Below the pieces are notes generated by a model. That model saw only the letters and a program-made list of their open reading frames with translations. It was not told the origin of the DNA and made no database searches. The position numbers and the translations under genes are program-made. DNA of 64,000 nt from Kytococcus aerolatus (GTDB lineage: Bacteria > Actinomycetota > Actinomycetes > Actinomycetales > Dermatophilaceae): positions 682,001 through 746,000 of the forward strand of contig NZ_FYEZ01000001.1 of the NCBI RefSeq assembly GCF_900187395.1, read 5' to 3'. Shown here piece after piece: positions 12,714-26,246 of this stretch (position 1 is the first letter of the stretch; every line of letters starts with the position of its first letter).

Positions 12714-13985
12714 ATGACCCAGACCACCGAGAACCAGCCGGGCGACAGCGCGATCTTCGAGGCGCGCGAGTCCTCCGTCCGCTCCTACTGCCGCCAGTGG
12801 CCGAAGGTGTTCACCACCGCCTCCGGCGCCCGTCAGCAGACCGAGACCGGCGAGAGCTACCTGGACTTCTTCGCCGGCGCCGGCGCCCTGAACTACGGAC
12901 ACAACAACCCCACCCTCAAGACCGCGCTCATGGATCACCTCGCCGAGGACGTGGTGATCCACTCGATGGACATGCACACCCCGGCCAAGCGTCGCTTCCT
13001 CACCGCGCTCACCGAGCAGGTCCTCGAGCCGCGCGGGATGGACCACAAGGTGCTCTTCCCCGGGCCGACCGGGACGAACACCGTCGAGGCCGCGCTGAAG
13101 GCCGTGCGCAAGGCCACCGGTCGCACCGAGGTGGTGGCCTTCACGAACGGCTTCCACGGCATGACCCTGGGCGCCCTCTCCGCCACCGCCAACCAGATGA
13201 AGCGCGCCGGCGCCGGCGTCCCGCTGACGGACGTCACCCGGGCCGCCTACGAGGGCCACTCCGGCCAGGCCGCCGACCTGCAGGCGCTGGACGCCCAGTG
13301 GGCCGAGGCCGGTGAGGACCGTCCGGCCGGCGTCATCGTGGAGCTCGTGCAAGGTGAGGGCGGTCTGAACGCCGCCTCCACCGAGTGGGTGCAGCAGCTG
13401 GCCGAGCTGTGCACGAAGCACGACGTGAAGCTGATCGTCGACGACGTGCAGGCCGGCTGCGGCCGCACCGGCACCTTCTTCTCCTTCGAGCCGGCCGGCA
13501 TCACCCCGGACGTGGTCTGCCTCTCGAAGTCGCTCTCCGGCCTGGGCCTGCCGCTGGCGGTCACCCTGATCCGCCCGGAGCTGGACCAGTGGCAGCCGGG
13601 TGAGCACAACGGCACCTTCCGCGGCTTCACCCCCGCCTTCGTGACCGCTGCCGCGGCGCTCGAGACCTACTGGGCCGACGACGCCTTCGCCACCGAGGTG
13701 CAGGCCCGGGCCGAGCGCCTGCGCGCCGGGCTGGCCGAGCTCGTGGAGGCCGCCTCCGGCGAGGCCGCGATCCGCGGCCGGGGCCTCATGACCGGCATCG
13801 TCTTCGCCGACACCGAGGCCGCCGAGAAGATTGCCGCGGCCGCCTTCGAGCGGGGCCTGATGGTCGAGACCTCCGGTCCGGAGAGCGAGGTCGTCAAGCT
13901 GCTGCCGCCGCTGACCGTCACCGACGAGGAGATCGACGAGGCGCTGCGCATCCTGCGCGAGTCGATCGTCGCCATCGGCGCCTGA
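12714..13985 (+). CDS. ectB: Diaminobutyrate-2-oxoglutarate transaminase
   Basis: PLP aminotransferase converting aspartate semialdehyde to L-2,4-diaminobutyrate with glutamate as donor, the first committed ectoine step. 423 residues. The PLP lysine is Lys272 (CLSKSLSGLGLP), with Asp243 in IVDDVQAG holding the pyridine nitrogen. The ATG at 12714 follows GAGGAGCCCTGAG; an earlier in-frame start adds only five residues. Class III transaminase of EctB length, in the normal ectABC order. Confidence 0.94.
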   Translation: MTQTTENQPGDSAIFEARESSVRSYCRQWPKVFTTASGARQQTETGESYLDFFAGAGALNYGHNNPTLKTALMDHLAEDVVIHSMDMHTPAKRRFLTALTEQVLEPRGMDHKVLFPGPTGTNTVEAALKAVRKATGRTEVVAFTNGFHGMTLGALSATANQMKRAGAGVPLTDVTRAAYEGHSGQAADLQALDAQWAEAGEDRPAGVIVELVQGEGGLNAASTEWVQQLAELCTKHDVKLIVDDVQAGCGRTGTFFSFEPAGITPDVVCLSKSLSGLGLPLAVTLIRPELDQWQPGEHNGTFRGFTPAFVTAAAALETYWADDAFATEVQARAERLRAGLAELVEAASGEAAIRGRGLMTGIVFADTEAAEKIAAAAFERGLMVETSGPESEVVKLLPPLTVTDEEIDEALRILRESIVAIGA

Positions 13986-14028
13986 GCCCCACCCCGAAGA
14001 AACCCACGAACTGCAGGAGGAGAAACCC

Positions 14029-14445
14029 ATGAAGGTCATGCACCTGGACGAGCTGAACGGCACCGAGAACGACGTCGAGCACGGCAACTGGCGCTCGCGC
14101 CGCTTCTTCCTGGCCGACGAGGGCGTCGGCTTCAGCTTCCACGTCACCGTGCTCAAGGCAGGCACGACCACCGACATGTGGTACGCCAACCACGTGGAGT
14201 GCGTGTACGTCTACCAGGGCTCCGGCACCTTGGTGAACCGGGACACCGGCGAGGAGCACGAGCTGCGCCCCGGGACGATGTACCTGCTCAACGACGCGGA
14301 CAAGCACAGCGTGATCGCCGACGAGGACATCCACTGCACCTGCGTGTTCAACCCGCCGGTGACCGGCCGCGAGGTGCACGACGAGCACGGCGTGTACCCG
14401 CTGCTCGACGCCGAGGGCAACCGCCTGGACACCCCGAAGGGCTGA
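14029..14445 (+). CDS. ectC: L-ectoine synthase
   Basis: Cupin enzyme closing the ring of N-gamma-acetyl-diaminobutyrate to ectoine. 138 residues. The three iron ligands known from the Paenibacillus enzyme (Glu57, Tyr85, His93) are at the same positions here: HVE57, MY85 and KH93. Preceded by a strong GGAGGAG site. A stem-loop follows before ectD. Confidence 0.95.
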   Translation: MKVMHLDELNGTENDVEHGNWRSRRFFLADEGVGFSFHVTVLKAGTTTDMWYANHVECVYVYQGSGTLVNRDTGEEHELRPGTMYLLNDADKHSVIADEDIHCTCVFNPPVTGREVHDEHGVYPLLDAEGNRLDTPKG

Positions 14446-14474
14446 GCAGGCAGCGGCACAGCCGCTGAACACAC

Positions 14475-14521
14475 CCCGGGAGCGGGGGTCAGGTCGACCG
14501 GACCGGGCCCCCGCTCTCGGG
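14475..14521 (+). terminator. Stem-loop between ectC and ectD (partial terminator or RNA-processing site)
   Basis: A 14-bp stem with one G-U pair (14475-14488 with 14508-14521) and a 19-nt loop lies in the 125-bp ectC-ectD gap. No U-tract. It could lower ectD transcription relative to ectABC or stabilise the upstream message. Confidence 0.5.
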
Positions 14522-14570
14522 AACTCCCGAGAGGACACAGACCACAACCCCACAGCGTGAAGGAGGACCC

Positions 14571-15500
14571 GTGACCACCACCCACCAGAACCCCCACCAG
14601 ACCATCGCCGAGCGCGCCGACCACTACCCGACCCGGTACGTCGAGCAGCCCGGCCTCGTGGACCGGAACGATCCGGTGGTCGCCGGTACGGCCGAGGACG
14701 GCCCCTTCGACGGCGATCACCTGCAGCGCATCGAGGAGAAGGGTTACACCCAGGTCCCCGAGCTGTTCACCGCCTCCGAGGTGGAGCGGATGCGACAGGA
14801 GCTCAACCGGCTCGCCGGTGACCCGGAGGTCCTGGCCGACGAGCGCACCATCACCGAGGCCGGCAGCGGGGCGCTGCGATCGGTCTTCGAGGTGCACCGC
14901 ACGAACGAGCTGTTCCGCTCCGTGGCCCGCGACCCCCGGCTGGTCGCCCGGGCCGAGCAGGTGCTGGGCGGGCCGGTGGCCATCCACCAGAGCCGGGTGA
15001 ACTTCAAGCCCGGCTTCACCGGCAAGGAGTTCTCCTGGCACTCGGACTTCGAGACCTGGCACGCCGAGGACGGCATGCCCACCCCGCGGGCCATCAGCGT
15101 CTCCATCGCGCTCACCGAGAACCACGCGTACAACGGGCCGCTGATGATCATGCCCGGCTCGCACCGCCGCTTCGTGTCCTGCGTGGGTGAGACCCCGGAG
15201 GAGAACTACCGCTCCTCGCTGGTGATGCAGGGGGCGGGCACTCCCGACGAGGGCAGCCTGACCCGCCTCTACGAGGAGTACGGCATCGACGTCCTGACCG
15301 GTGGGGCCGGGGGTGCGATCTGGTTCGACTCGAACTGCATGCACGCCTCCCCGGGGAACATCACCCCGGCACCCCGCTCCAACGTCTTCATCGTCTACAG
15401 CGCGGCCGACAACGAGTGCGGGGCACCGTACGCCGCGCCGGCTCCGCGGCCGGAGTTCCTGGGCGCCCGGGAGCACCGGGAGGTGCTGCAGAGCCACTGA
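14571..15500 (+). CDS. ectD: Ectoine 5-hydroxylase
   Basis: Non-heme Fe(II)/2-oxoglutarate dioxygenase producing 5-hydroxyectoine. 309 residues. The iron triad is intact: His157 and Asp159 in SWHSDFETWH and His258 in CMHASPGN. The EctD signature region FKPGFTGKEFSWHSDFETWH is fully recognisable. GTG start after AAGGAGGACCC. Its presence predicts that the strain makes hydroxyectoine as well as ectoine, a desiccation and heat protectant. Confidence 0.95.
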   Translation: MTTTHQNPHQTIAERADHYPTRYVEQPGLVDRNDPVVAGTAEDGPFDGDHLQRIEEKGYTQVPELFTASEVERMRQELNRLAGDPEVLADERTITEAGSGALRSVFEVHRTNELFRSVARDPRLVARAEQVLGGPVAIHQSRVNFKPGFTGKEFSWHSDFETWHAEDGMPTPRAISVSIALTENHAYNGPLMIMPGSHRRFVSCVGETPEENYRSSLVMQGAGTPDEGSLTRLYEEYGIDVLTGGAGGAIWFDSNCMHASPGNITPAPRSNVFIVYSAADNECGAPYAAPAPRPEFLGAREHREVLQSH

Positions 15501-15534
15501 GCACCGGATCGGAGCGAGGATTTTCTTCTGCCCC

Positions 15535-15570
15535 GGAAAAGGGTCCGCCACACCCGGCGGGCCCTTTTCC
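15535..15570 (+). terminator. Terminator of the (hydroxy)ectoine operon
   Basis: A 15-bp stem with one G-U pair (15535-15549 with 15556-15570) and 6-nt loop, with a TTTT run inside the 3' arm, 34 bp after the ectD stop. Confidence 0.7.
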
Positions 15571-15663
15571 GGTGGCCCCTCGCAATGCATTACACAATGT
15601 GGCAGAGAACACAATTCGCGATAAGATGGAGGCGCATCATCCCCCGAGGCCCAGGAGGCCCAC

Positions 15664-16605
15664 ATGCGCGCATGGCACTTCGTCGGAACCCACAAGCCCT
15701 TCGAGCGGGTCGACATCCCCGAGCCCACCGCCGGCCCCGGCCACGTCGTCATCGATGTGAAGGCCGCCGGCCTCTGCCACTCCGACGTCGGCATCCTCGA
15801 GGACGAGAAGTGGCTCGACCTCATGCCCACCCTGCCGGTCGTCCCCGGCCATGAGACCGCCGGCGTGATCTCGGAGGTCGGCGAGGGCGTCACCGACTGG
15901 AAGGTCGGCGACAAGGTCGCCGTCTACCCGATGGTCGGCCCGATGGGCTACGGCGTGAACGGTGGCTGGGAGGACCGCGCCGAGGTCGCCACCGAGGCGC
16001 TGGTGCCCCTGCCCGAGGGCATCTCCTTCGCCCAGGCGGCCGCCGCCACCGACGCCGGCATGACCTCCGTCGGCGCCCTGACCACCGGTGGCGTCGAGTC
16101 CGGCATGAAGGTCGGCATCATCGGCTTCGGTGGGCTCGGCCAGATCGGCGCTCGAGTCGCCCACCTCCGCGGCGCCGAGGTCTACGTTGCCGAGATCAAC
16201 GAGGACGTCTGGGATCGCGCGAAGGAGGCCGGTGCCGTCAAGGTCGCGCAGTCCATCACCGAGTTCAAGGACGACGAGCTCGACGTCATCATCGACTACG
16301 CCGGCTTCGGCACCACCACCGCCGACGCGGTGGAGACCGTGAAGTACGAGGGCACCGTGGTCATCGTCGGCATGGGCAAGCTCGAGGCCACCCTCAACAC
16401 CTACGCGATGATCCTGGGCCGGGTCACCGTCCACGGCTCCAACGGTGGATCGAAGGAAGACATCGCCGAGTCCATGAAGTACATGGCTTCCGGAGAGCTC
16501 AGCCCGCTGATCACCGAGATCGACTTCGAGGAGATCGCCGACGGCGTCCAGCAGCTCGTCGACGGCACCGCCCGCGGCCGCCTGGTCGCCAAGGTCGCCG
16601 ACTGA
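15664..16605 (+). CDS. Zinc-dependent medium-chain alcohol dehydrogenase, short form
   Basis: NAD(P)-dependent alcohol/aldehyde oxidoreductase, 313 residues against the usual 340-350. Catalytic zinc residues are Cys38 (GLCHSD) and His63-Glu64 (GHE), with Asp130 where most enzymes have Cys. Rossmann motif GFGGLGQIGA is near 154. The four-cysteine structural-zinc lobe normally found near residues 90-115 is absent, which accounts for the short length. The ATG follows AGGAGGCCCAC. Monocistronic between two terminators. Substrate unknown. Confidence 0.82.
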   Translation: MRAWHFVGTHKPFERVDIPEPTAGPGHVVIDVKAAGLCHSDVGILEDEKWLDLMPTLPVVPGHETAGVISEVGEGVTDWKVGDKVAVYPMVGPMGYGVNGGWEDRAEVATEALVPLPEGISFAQAAAATDAGMTSVGALTTGGVESGMKVGIIGFGGLGQIGARVAHLRGAEVYVAEINEDVWDRAKEAGAVKVAQSITEFKDDELDVIIDYAGFGTTTADAVETVKYEGTVVIVGMGKLEATLNTYAMILGRVTVHGSNGGSKEDIAESMKYMASGELSPLITEIDFEEIADGVQQLVDGTARGRLVAKVAD

Positions 16606-19008
<2,403 letters not shown>

Positions 19009-19023
19009 GACACCGCCTGAACG

Positions 19024-19064
19024 CGAGGCGCCCCGCCCGAGCAGTGCTCGGGCGGGGCGCCTCG
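19024..19064 (+). terminator. Terminator after icd
   Basis: Perfect 19-bp stem (19024-19042 with 19046-19064) and AGT loop, 15 bp after the stop. Confidence 0.75.
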
Positions 19065-19084
19065 TCGTGGGGGGGGTGATGCGT

Positions 19085-19119
19085 GCTCAGTGGGCGTGGG
19101 TGTCCAGCACCACGCCGGG
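19085..19119. repeat. Left copy of a 35-bp imperfect direct repeat flanking an accessory block
   Basis: Matches 21240-21274 at 33 of 35 positions. Read on the minus strand it encodes the end of a protein (PGVVLDTHAH and stop) that is the C-terminus of the intact membrane protein at 21242-21637, so this copy is a detached 3' gene end. Confidence 0.6.
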
Positions 19120-19127
19120 GTCTCGGC

Positions 19128-19652
19128 TCAGCCTGGCGACCGCAGCGCCCGGGAACGCCACGTGTAGCCCAGCAGCGGCAGCACGGTGTAGACGACCGGG
19201 ACGGCCGCGAGCAGGAGCACGTTGAACAGGACAGCGCGCGTCGCTCCCAGCATCTGGAGGATGACGAGGAGGAGGACCCACAGGGAGACGGTGACGATGC
19301 TGTAGCGGGTGAACTGCTTCTGCTGACGCTGCAGCTCCTCGCTCCGGGACTCCCGCGTCGTGTGGACAGGAGGAGTCCCGGGCTTCGCCTTGAACACGTG
19401 CGCGTCTCCCATGGAGACGACCGGCGACCAGCCAGCGGCACGGAAGATGTCGAAGTACTCGGTGTCTGGGTCACGTTCGTAGGCGAGATCGAAGACTGCG
19501 TCTTCCGGAGGTGCGTCCGTGAAGGTCCACCCGTGTCCCAAGCTGCTGAAACCGCTGAGGCGCTTTCCCTCAGCGGCCATCCGAGAGAACATCGCGAGGT
19601 CCTTCTCCGGCTCGAAGGCCAGACCGTTGCTCATCTTGAGTGTCTTGCTCAT
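19128..19652 (-). CDS. DUF2812 domain membrane protein
   Basis: 174 residues. The N-terminal half is soluble with the DUF2812 pattern (GWTFTDAPPEDAVFDLAYERD and YFDIFRAAGWSPV), and the C-terminal half has two hydrophobic segments (about 122-140 and 144-163). Its ATG overlaps the stop of the upstream padR gene by 4 bp. PadR plus DUF2812 is a recurrent pair in Gram-positive bacteria in which the membrane protein is the regulated target. Molecular function is not known. Confidence 0.75.
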   Translation of the reverse strand: MSKTLKMSNGLAFEPEKDLAMFSRMAAEGKRLSGFSSLGHGWTFTDAPPEDAVFDLAYERDPDTEYFDIFRAAGWSPVVSMGDAHVFKAKPGTPPVHTTRESRSEELQRQQKQFTRYSIVTVSLWVLLLVILQMLGATRAVLFNVLLLAAVPVVYTVLPLLGYTWRSRALRSPG

Positions 19653-19972
19653 GCTTCCTCCAGGATGCGGTCGGCGAGGGCCAGCAGCCGTCTACGTCGT
19701 TCGACGTTCCGGGCGAGGACCTCGCGGCCGGCGGGGGTGATGCGGTAGGTGCGGCGGGTGCCCTCGCCTTCGAGCTCTGCGATGAGTCCCGCGGCGGAGA
19801 GCTTCTTCAAGGTGGTGTAGAGCGAGGCCGGACCGAGCGTGATCTCCCCGTCGCTGATCTCCTCCAGGTACTTCATCACCACGTAGCCGTGTCGAGGCTG
19901 CACCAGCGCCAGCAGGACGTGGAGGGCCGTGTCCGGGAGGTCCCCGTTGGCCAGGGCGGGGTTAGGAGCCAT
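19649..19972 (-). CDS. PadR-family transcriptional regulator
   Basis: 107-residue winged-helix repressor. The family core is clear: ALHVLLALVQPRHGYVVMKYLE, then ITLGPASLYTTLKKLSAAGLI as recognition helix and wing (RRTYRITPAGREVL). I chose the ATG at 19972, which gives the normal short N-terminus; upstream in-frame sequence runs across the putative operator. Translationally coupled to the DUF2812 gene, which it probably represses together with itself. Confidence 0.82.
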   Translation of the reverse strand: MAPNPALANGDLPDTALHVLLALVQPRHGYVVMKYLEEISDGEITLGPASLYTTLKKLSAAGLIAELEGEGTRRTYRITPAGREVLARNVERRRRLLALADRILEEA

Positions 19973-19990
19973 CGGCCCCACATCCCGATG

Positions 19991-20005
19991 TATCAGGTTC
20001 CGATA
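19991..20005 (-). promoter_or_regulatory. Putative PadR operator
   Basis: Imperfect 15-nt palindrome TATCAGGTTCCGATA, 18 bp upstream of the padR ATG and in the divergent spacer. Position and symmetry suit an autorepressor site; it is not a proven consensus. Confidence 0.4.
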
Positions 20006-20061
20006 TATCCATGAGTGATATTCAACCACACGGGAGCCCCCACAGCGGGTACCTTCATTCG

Positions 20062-20769
20062 ATGCACCGCGCAGCACAGTGGGGACCCCTCGCAGAGCAG
20101 GTCGCCGACATTTGCGTCGCCCACCTCCGGACCTTGGTGGGCGCCTACGTGCAAGGTTCGGCCGTGCTCGGCGGCTTCACCGGGGCTTCCGACCTCGACG
20201 TCCTGGTCATCGTGGCTGACAGCACCGGACTTGAGGATTTCGGAACAGCGTTGTCCCGCATGACCTCGCTCGACCGCCCCGTGGAGCTGTCAGTCGTCAC
20301 CGCGGCAGCGGCAGCCACCCCTGCCTCGCCATGGCCCTACCTGCTGCACGTGAACACTGACACCGAGGACGTTGTCCATGACGACGGGTCCGGCGACCCG
20401 GATCTCCTGGCCCACTACGCCGTCACCCGCGCCCACGGCCACACACTGGTCGGGCCGGAGCCCGACCGCGTCATCGGGGAGACGCCTCACCACGACCTGG
20501 TGGACTACCTTGCGGGCGAGCTGTCCTGGGCACTCGACCATGCAGACCAGCGCTACGCCGTGCTCAACGCCTGCCGGGCGGTCGCATTCGCGGAGTCTGG
20601 AGAGCTCCTCTCGAAGGTCGAAGGTGCCCGCTGGTGGGCGCTACACCGAGGCTGGAGCCCTCTGGTCGAGGGGTGCTTGGAGGCGCAGCTGGACGGCAGG
20701 GACATGGGCAGTCCCAGCCCTGCGGCCCGGTCCTTCGTGGCGGCTTGCATCGACGAGCTGCGTGTGTGA
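20062..20769 (+). CDS. Nucleotidyltransferase-fold protein, aminoglycoside adenylyltransferase (AadA)-like
   Basis: 235 residues from the ATG at 20062. The N-terminal nucleotidyltransferase signature is GSAVLGGFTGASDLDVLVI, with Gly32-Ser33 and the metal carboxylates Asp44 and Asp46. A helical C-terminal half (YAVLNACRAVAFAESGELLSKVEGARWW) resembles the AadA C-terminal domain, including the conserved LNxxR and KxxGxxW patterns. Members adenylylate streptomycin/spectinomycin or other small molecules. Whether this distant member confers resistance is unknown. Divergent from padR within the repeat-flanked block. Confidence 0.65.
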   Translation: MHRAAQWGPLAEQVADICVAHLRTLVGAYVQGSAVLGGFTGASDLDVLVIVADSTGLEDFGTALSRMTSLDRPVELSVVTAAAAATPASPWPYLLHVNTDTEDVVHDDGSGDPDLLAHYAVTRAHGHTLVGPEPDRVIGETPHHDLVDYLAGELSWALDHADQRYAVLNACRAVAFAESGELLSKVEGARWWALHRGWSPLVEGCLEAQLDGRDMGSPSPAARSFVAACIDELRV

Positions 20770-20775
20770 CGCAAC

Positions 20776-21228
20776 TCAGTCCTCGGGCACGTCCAGTCCG
20801 TCGATCCAGACTTTGACGGCCATCCACACGCAGGCGGTCGCCAGAGCCAACACGAACGCGGACGACAGGTCCTCGACGAGCAGCGAGTAGGCAGCCCAGG
20901 CCAGCAGGGTGTCGAGAACGCCGGTCACGACGTCCGCTGCGCGCCGACCGCCCCCGAGCAGGGCCACCAGCACCTTGACGGGCAGACCGAGGGCCCCGCT
21001 TACGACCATCACCCCTGGCGTGACGAGCAGCGAGTACAGGAGCACCTGCCACAACGGGTACTCCCACGCGATACCGCGGAGCGCCGCTGCGCCGAGCACG
21101 ACGAGCGTGGGCACCGAGACGAGCAGGAGCAGCCCCAGGATCACCACCCCATAGCCGAGGACCGGGTGGAGGGCGGTATCCGCCTCCACCCGGTCCTCGG
21201 GTCGAGCGTCGTCAGACGACGAACTCAT
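20776..21228 (-). CDS. Hypothetical membrane protein
   Basis: 150 residues from the ATG at 21228. A charged N-terminus is followed by three to four hydrophobic segments (about 24-46, 55-83, 95-115 and 118-140). No family recognised. It is convergent with the nucleotidyltransferase gene (stops 6 bp apart) and lies in the same accessory block. Confidence 0.5.
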   Translation of the reverse strand: MSSSSDDARPEDRVEADTALHPVLGYGVVILGLLLLVSVPTLVVLGAAALRGIAWEYPLWQVLLYSLLVTPGVMVVSGALGLPVKVLVALLGGGRRAADVVTGVLDTLLAWAAYSLLVEDLSSAFVLALATACVWMAVKVWIDGLDVPED

Positions 21229-21239
21229 CGGAGTGCTGC

Positions 21240-21274
21240 GCTCAGCGGGTGTGGGTGTCCAGCACCACGCCGGG
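21240..21274. repeat. Right copy of the 35-bp direct repeat
   Basis: Covers the stop codon and last codons of the small membrane protein; 33 of 35 positions match 19085-19119. Confidence 0.6.
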
Positions 21275-21637
21275 CTTGCGGAAGGCCAGCAAGGCCAGGG
21301 CCAGCGCCGCACCGAGGATGAGCAGGCCGAGGATGATGTGCGCCCAGCGCTGGCCCATCTCGGCCAGGCCGATCTGGATCAGGGCGAGCACGGCCACGCC
21401 GGCAGCGTGCATGAACAGGCCGGTGTTGCCGCTGACCTTCTTCCACAGGAAGGCACCGATGGCAGCGGCCACGGCGGCGATGAAGGTGGCGTAGCCGAGC
21501 CAGCCGTGGGCGTTGACGGCGTCGAAGTCGGTGAAGGCCACGAGCAGGCCGATGACGGCCTGCGCCACGGCCAGCAGGGCGGTCACGGCCGAGAAGTTGC
21601 GCAGGAGGTTCAGGTGAGGGGAGGTCTGGGTGTTCAT
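21242..21637 (-). CDS. Small four-helix membrane protein (conserved hypothetical)
   Basis: 131 residues with four hydrophobic segments (about 14-36, 43-63, 72-90 and 97-119) and histidines near membrane borders (HGWLGYATF, LFMHAAG, RWAHIILG), a pattern seen in cytochrome-b-like or DUF membrane proteins, but heme binding is not shown. The ATG at 21637 is followed by MNTQTSPHLNLLRN. Its last codons are duplicated near icd at 19085-19119, showing that this gene originally lay next to icd. Confidence 0.6.
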   Translation of the reverse strand: MNTQTSPHLNLLRNFSAVTALLAVAQAVIGLLVAFTDFDAVNAHGWLGYATFIAAVAAAIGAFLWKKVSGNTGLFMHAAGVAVLALIQIGLAEMGQRWAHIILGLLILGAALALALLAFRKPGVVLDTHTR

Positions 21638-21672
21638 GGACCCCAGTCTCCCAGAACACGGCGCCCTCCCCG

Positions 21673-25088
<3,416 letters not shown>

Positions 25089-25146
25089 TCACAGGGAACC
25101 ACAGGACGTGACGCAATGCACATCCACCCCCGGCGGGGCCGGCCCC

Positions 25147-26151
25147 TCAGGGCAGCGGGCCGCCCCGGGCGGTCACCCACAGCTCGTACCACTCGGCCCG
25201 GGAGAGGTGCACCCGGCCGGCCGCCGCGTCGGCGCAGGCCGCGATGCGCTGCGGCGAGGTCGTCCCGACCACCGGTGCCACCCGCGCCGGGTGTCGCTGC
25301 AGCCAGGCCAGGACGATCGACTCCGGGGTGGTGCCGTGCTCGGCGGCGAGCGCGGCCACCCGCCGAGCGGTCTGCTCCTCCCGGGCGGCCTCGAGCGGAT
25401 CGGTCGCACTCGACGCCCGCCCCGAGTAGCGTCCCTGGGCCAGCGCGCCCCACCCCTGGACCCGCGGCCCGCCGGCCAGCGCCTGCTCCAGCGCCCCGTG
25501 CGGGAAGCCCACCCTGGCCCCCTCGTCGGTGTTCACGAGCACCCCGGACTCCACCCAGCCCCGGGCGGCCAGGCTCGTCTCGAGCTGGTTGACCACCAGC
25601 GGCTCGGACATCCCGGCCTGCAGGCGGTCCACCTGCGCCGGGGAGTGGTTGGAGACGCCCACCTGCCGCACGAGCCCCTCGGCCACCAGCGCGTCGAGGG
25701 TCCGGCCGAGCTCCCCGGGGTGGGTCAGCGGGTCGGGTCGGTGCACCAGGAGGACGTCGAGATGGTCGGTGCGCAGGCGGGCCAGGCTGCCCTCGAGCGA
25801 ACGACGCACGTGCTCCGGGGAGCTGTCGTACCGGCCGTGGGTCTCCCCGGAGCACATCACCCCGCCCTCGCCGGGCAAGAGGATCCCGCACTTGGACTGG
25901 AGCCCGATCCGCTCGCGCAGGCCGGGCCGTTCCGCCAAGGCCCGCCCGAAGGCCTCCTCGGCCTTGCCGCGGGTATAGATGTCCGCGTGGTCGAACCAGG
26001 TGAGACCCGCCGCCAGCGCCGCCTCCACGACCGCCCCGGCCTGCTCCACCTGCTCGTCGGTGACCGGCTCGGCGTCCCAGCCCCCGCCCAGCCCCATGCA
26101 GCCCACCAGCAGGTCCGCCCGCCGCACGTCCCGTACCTCAGCGTGTGTCAT
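25147..26151 (-). CDS. Aldo/keto reductase (YdhF-like)
   Basis: NADPH-dependent TIM-barrel oxidoreductase, 334 residues. The catalytic tetrad is Asp and Tyr in FDHADIY, Lys in LQSKCGI and His in LLVHRPD. The C-terminal cofactor region is VVGTTSPQRIAACADA. Initiation is at the ATG at 26151. Substrate unknown. It lies downstream of the riboswitch region but reads away from it. Confidence 0.85.
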   Translation of the reverse strand: MTHAEVRDVRRADLLVGCMGLGGGWDAEPVTDEQVEQAGAVVEAALAAGLTWFDHADIYTRGKAEEAFGRALAERPGLRERIGLQSKCGILLPGEGGVMCSGETHGRYDSSPEHVRRSLEGSLARLRTDHLDVLLVHRPDPLTHPGELGRTLDALVAEGLVRQVGVSNHSPAQVDRLQAGMSEPLVVNQLETSLAARGWVESGVLVNTDEGARVGFPHGALEQALAGGPRVQGWGALAQGRYSGRASSATDPLEAAREEQTARRVAALAAEHGTTPESIVLAWLQRHPARVAPVVGTTSPQRIAACADAAAGRVHLSRAEWYELWVTARGGPLP

Positions 26152-26246
26152 GTCACGAGCCTAGGACGGCTCGACGGCGGGCCGCGCCGCCACAGCCCGG
26201 TTAGGCTGACGAGGTCCCAGCCCCTGACACTGCCCGGAGGTTCTCC

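Noticed and set aside
15590-15640. Operator made of the two ACACAAT repeats before the alcohol dehydrogenase
   Set aside because: The repeats are short and not symmetric, and no -35/-10 pair could be placed convincingly.
20062-20769. Certain aminoglycoside-resistance gene
   Set aside because: Only the nucleotidyltransferase signature and a few C-terminal positions match AadA; no substrate can be claimed.
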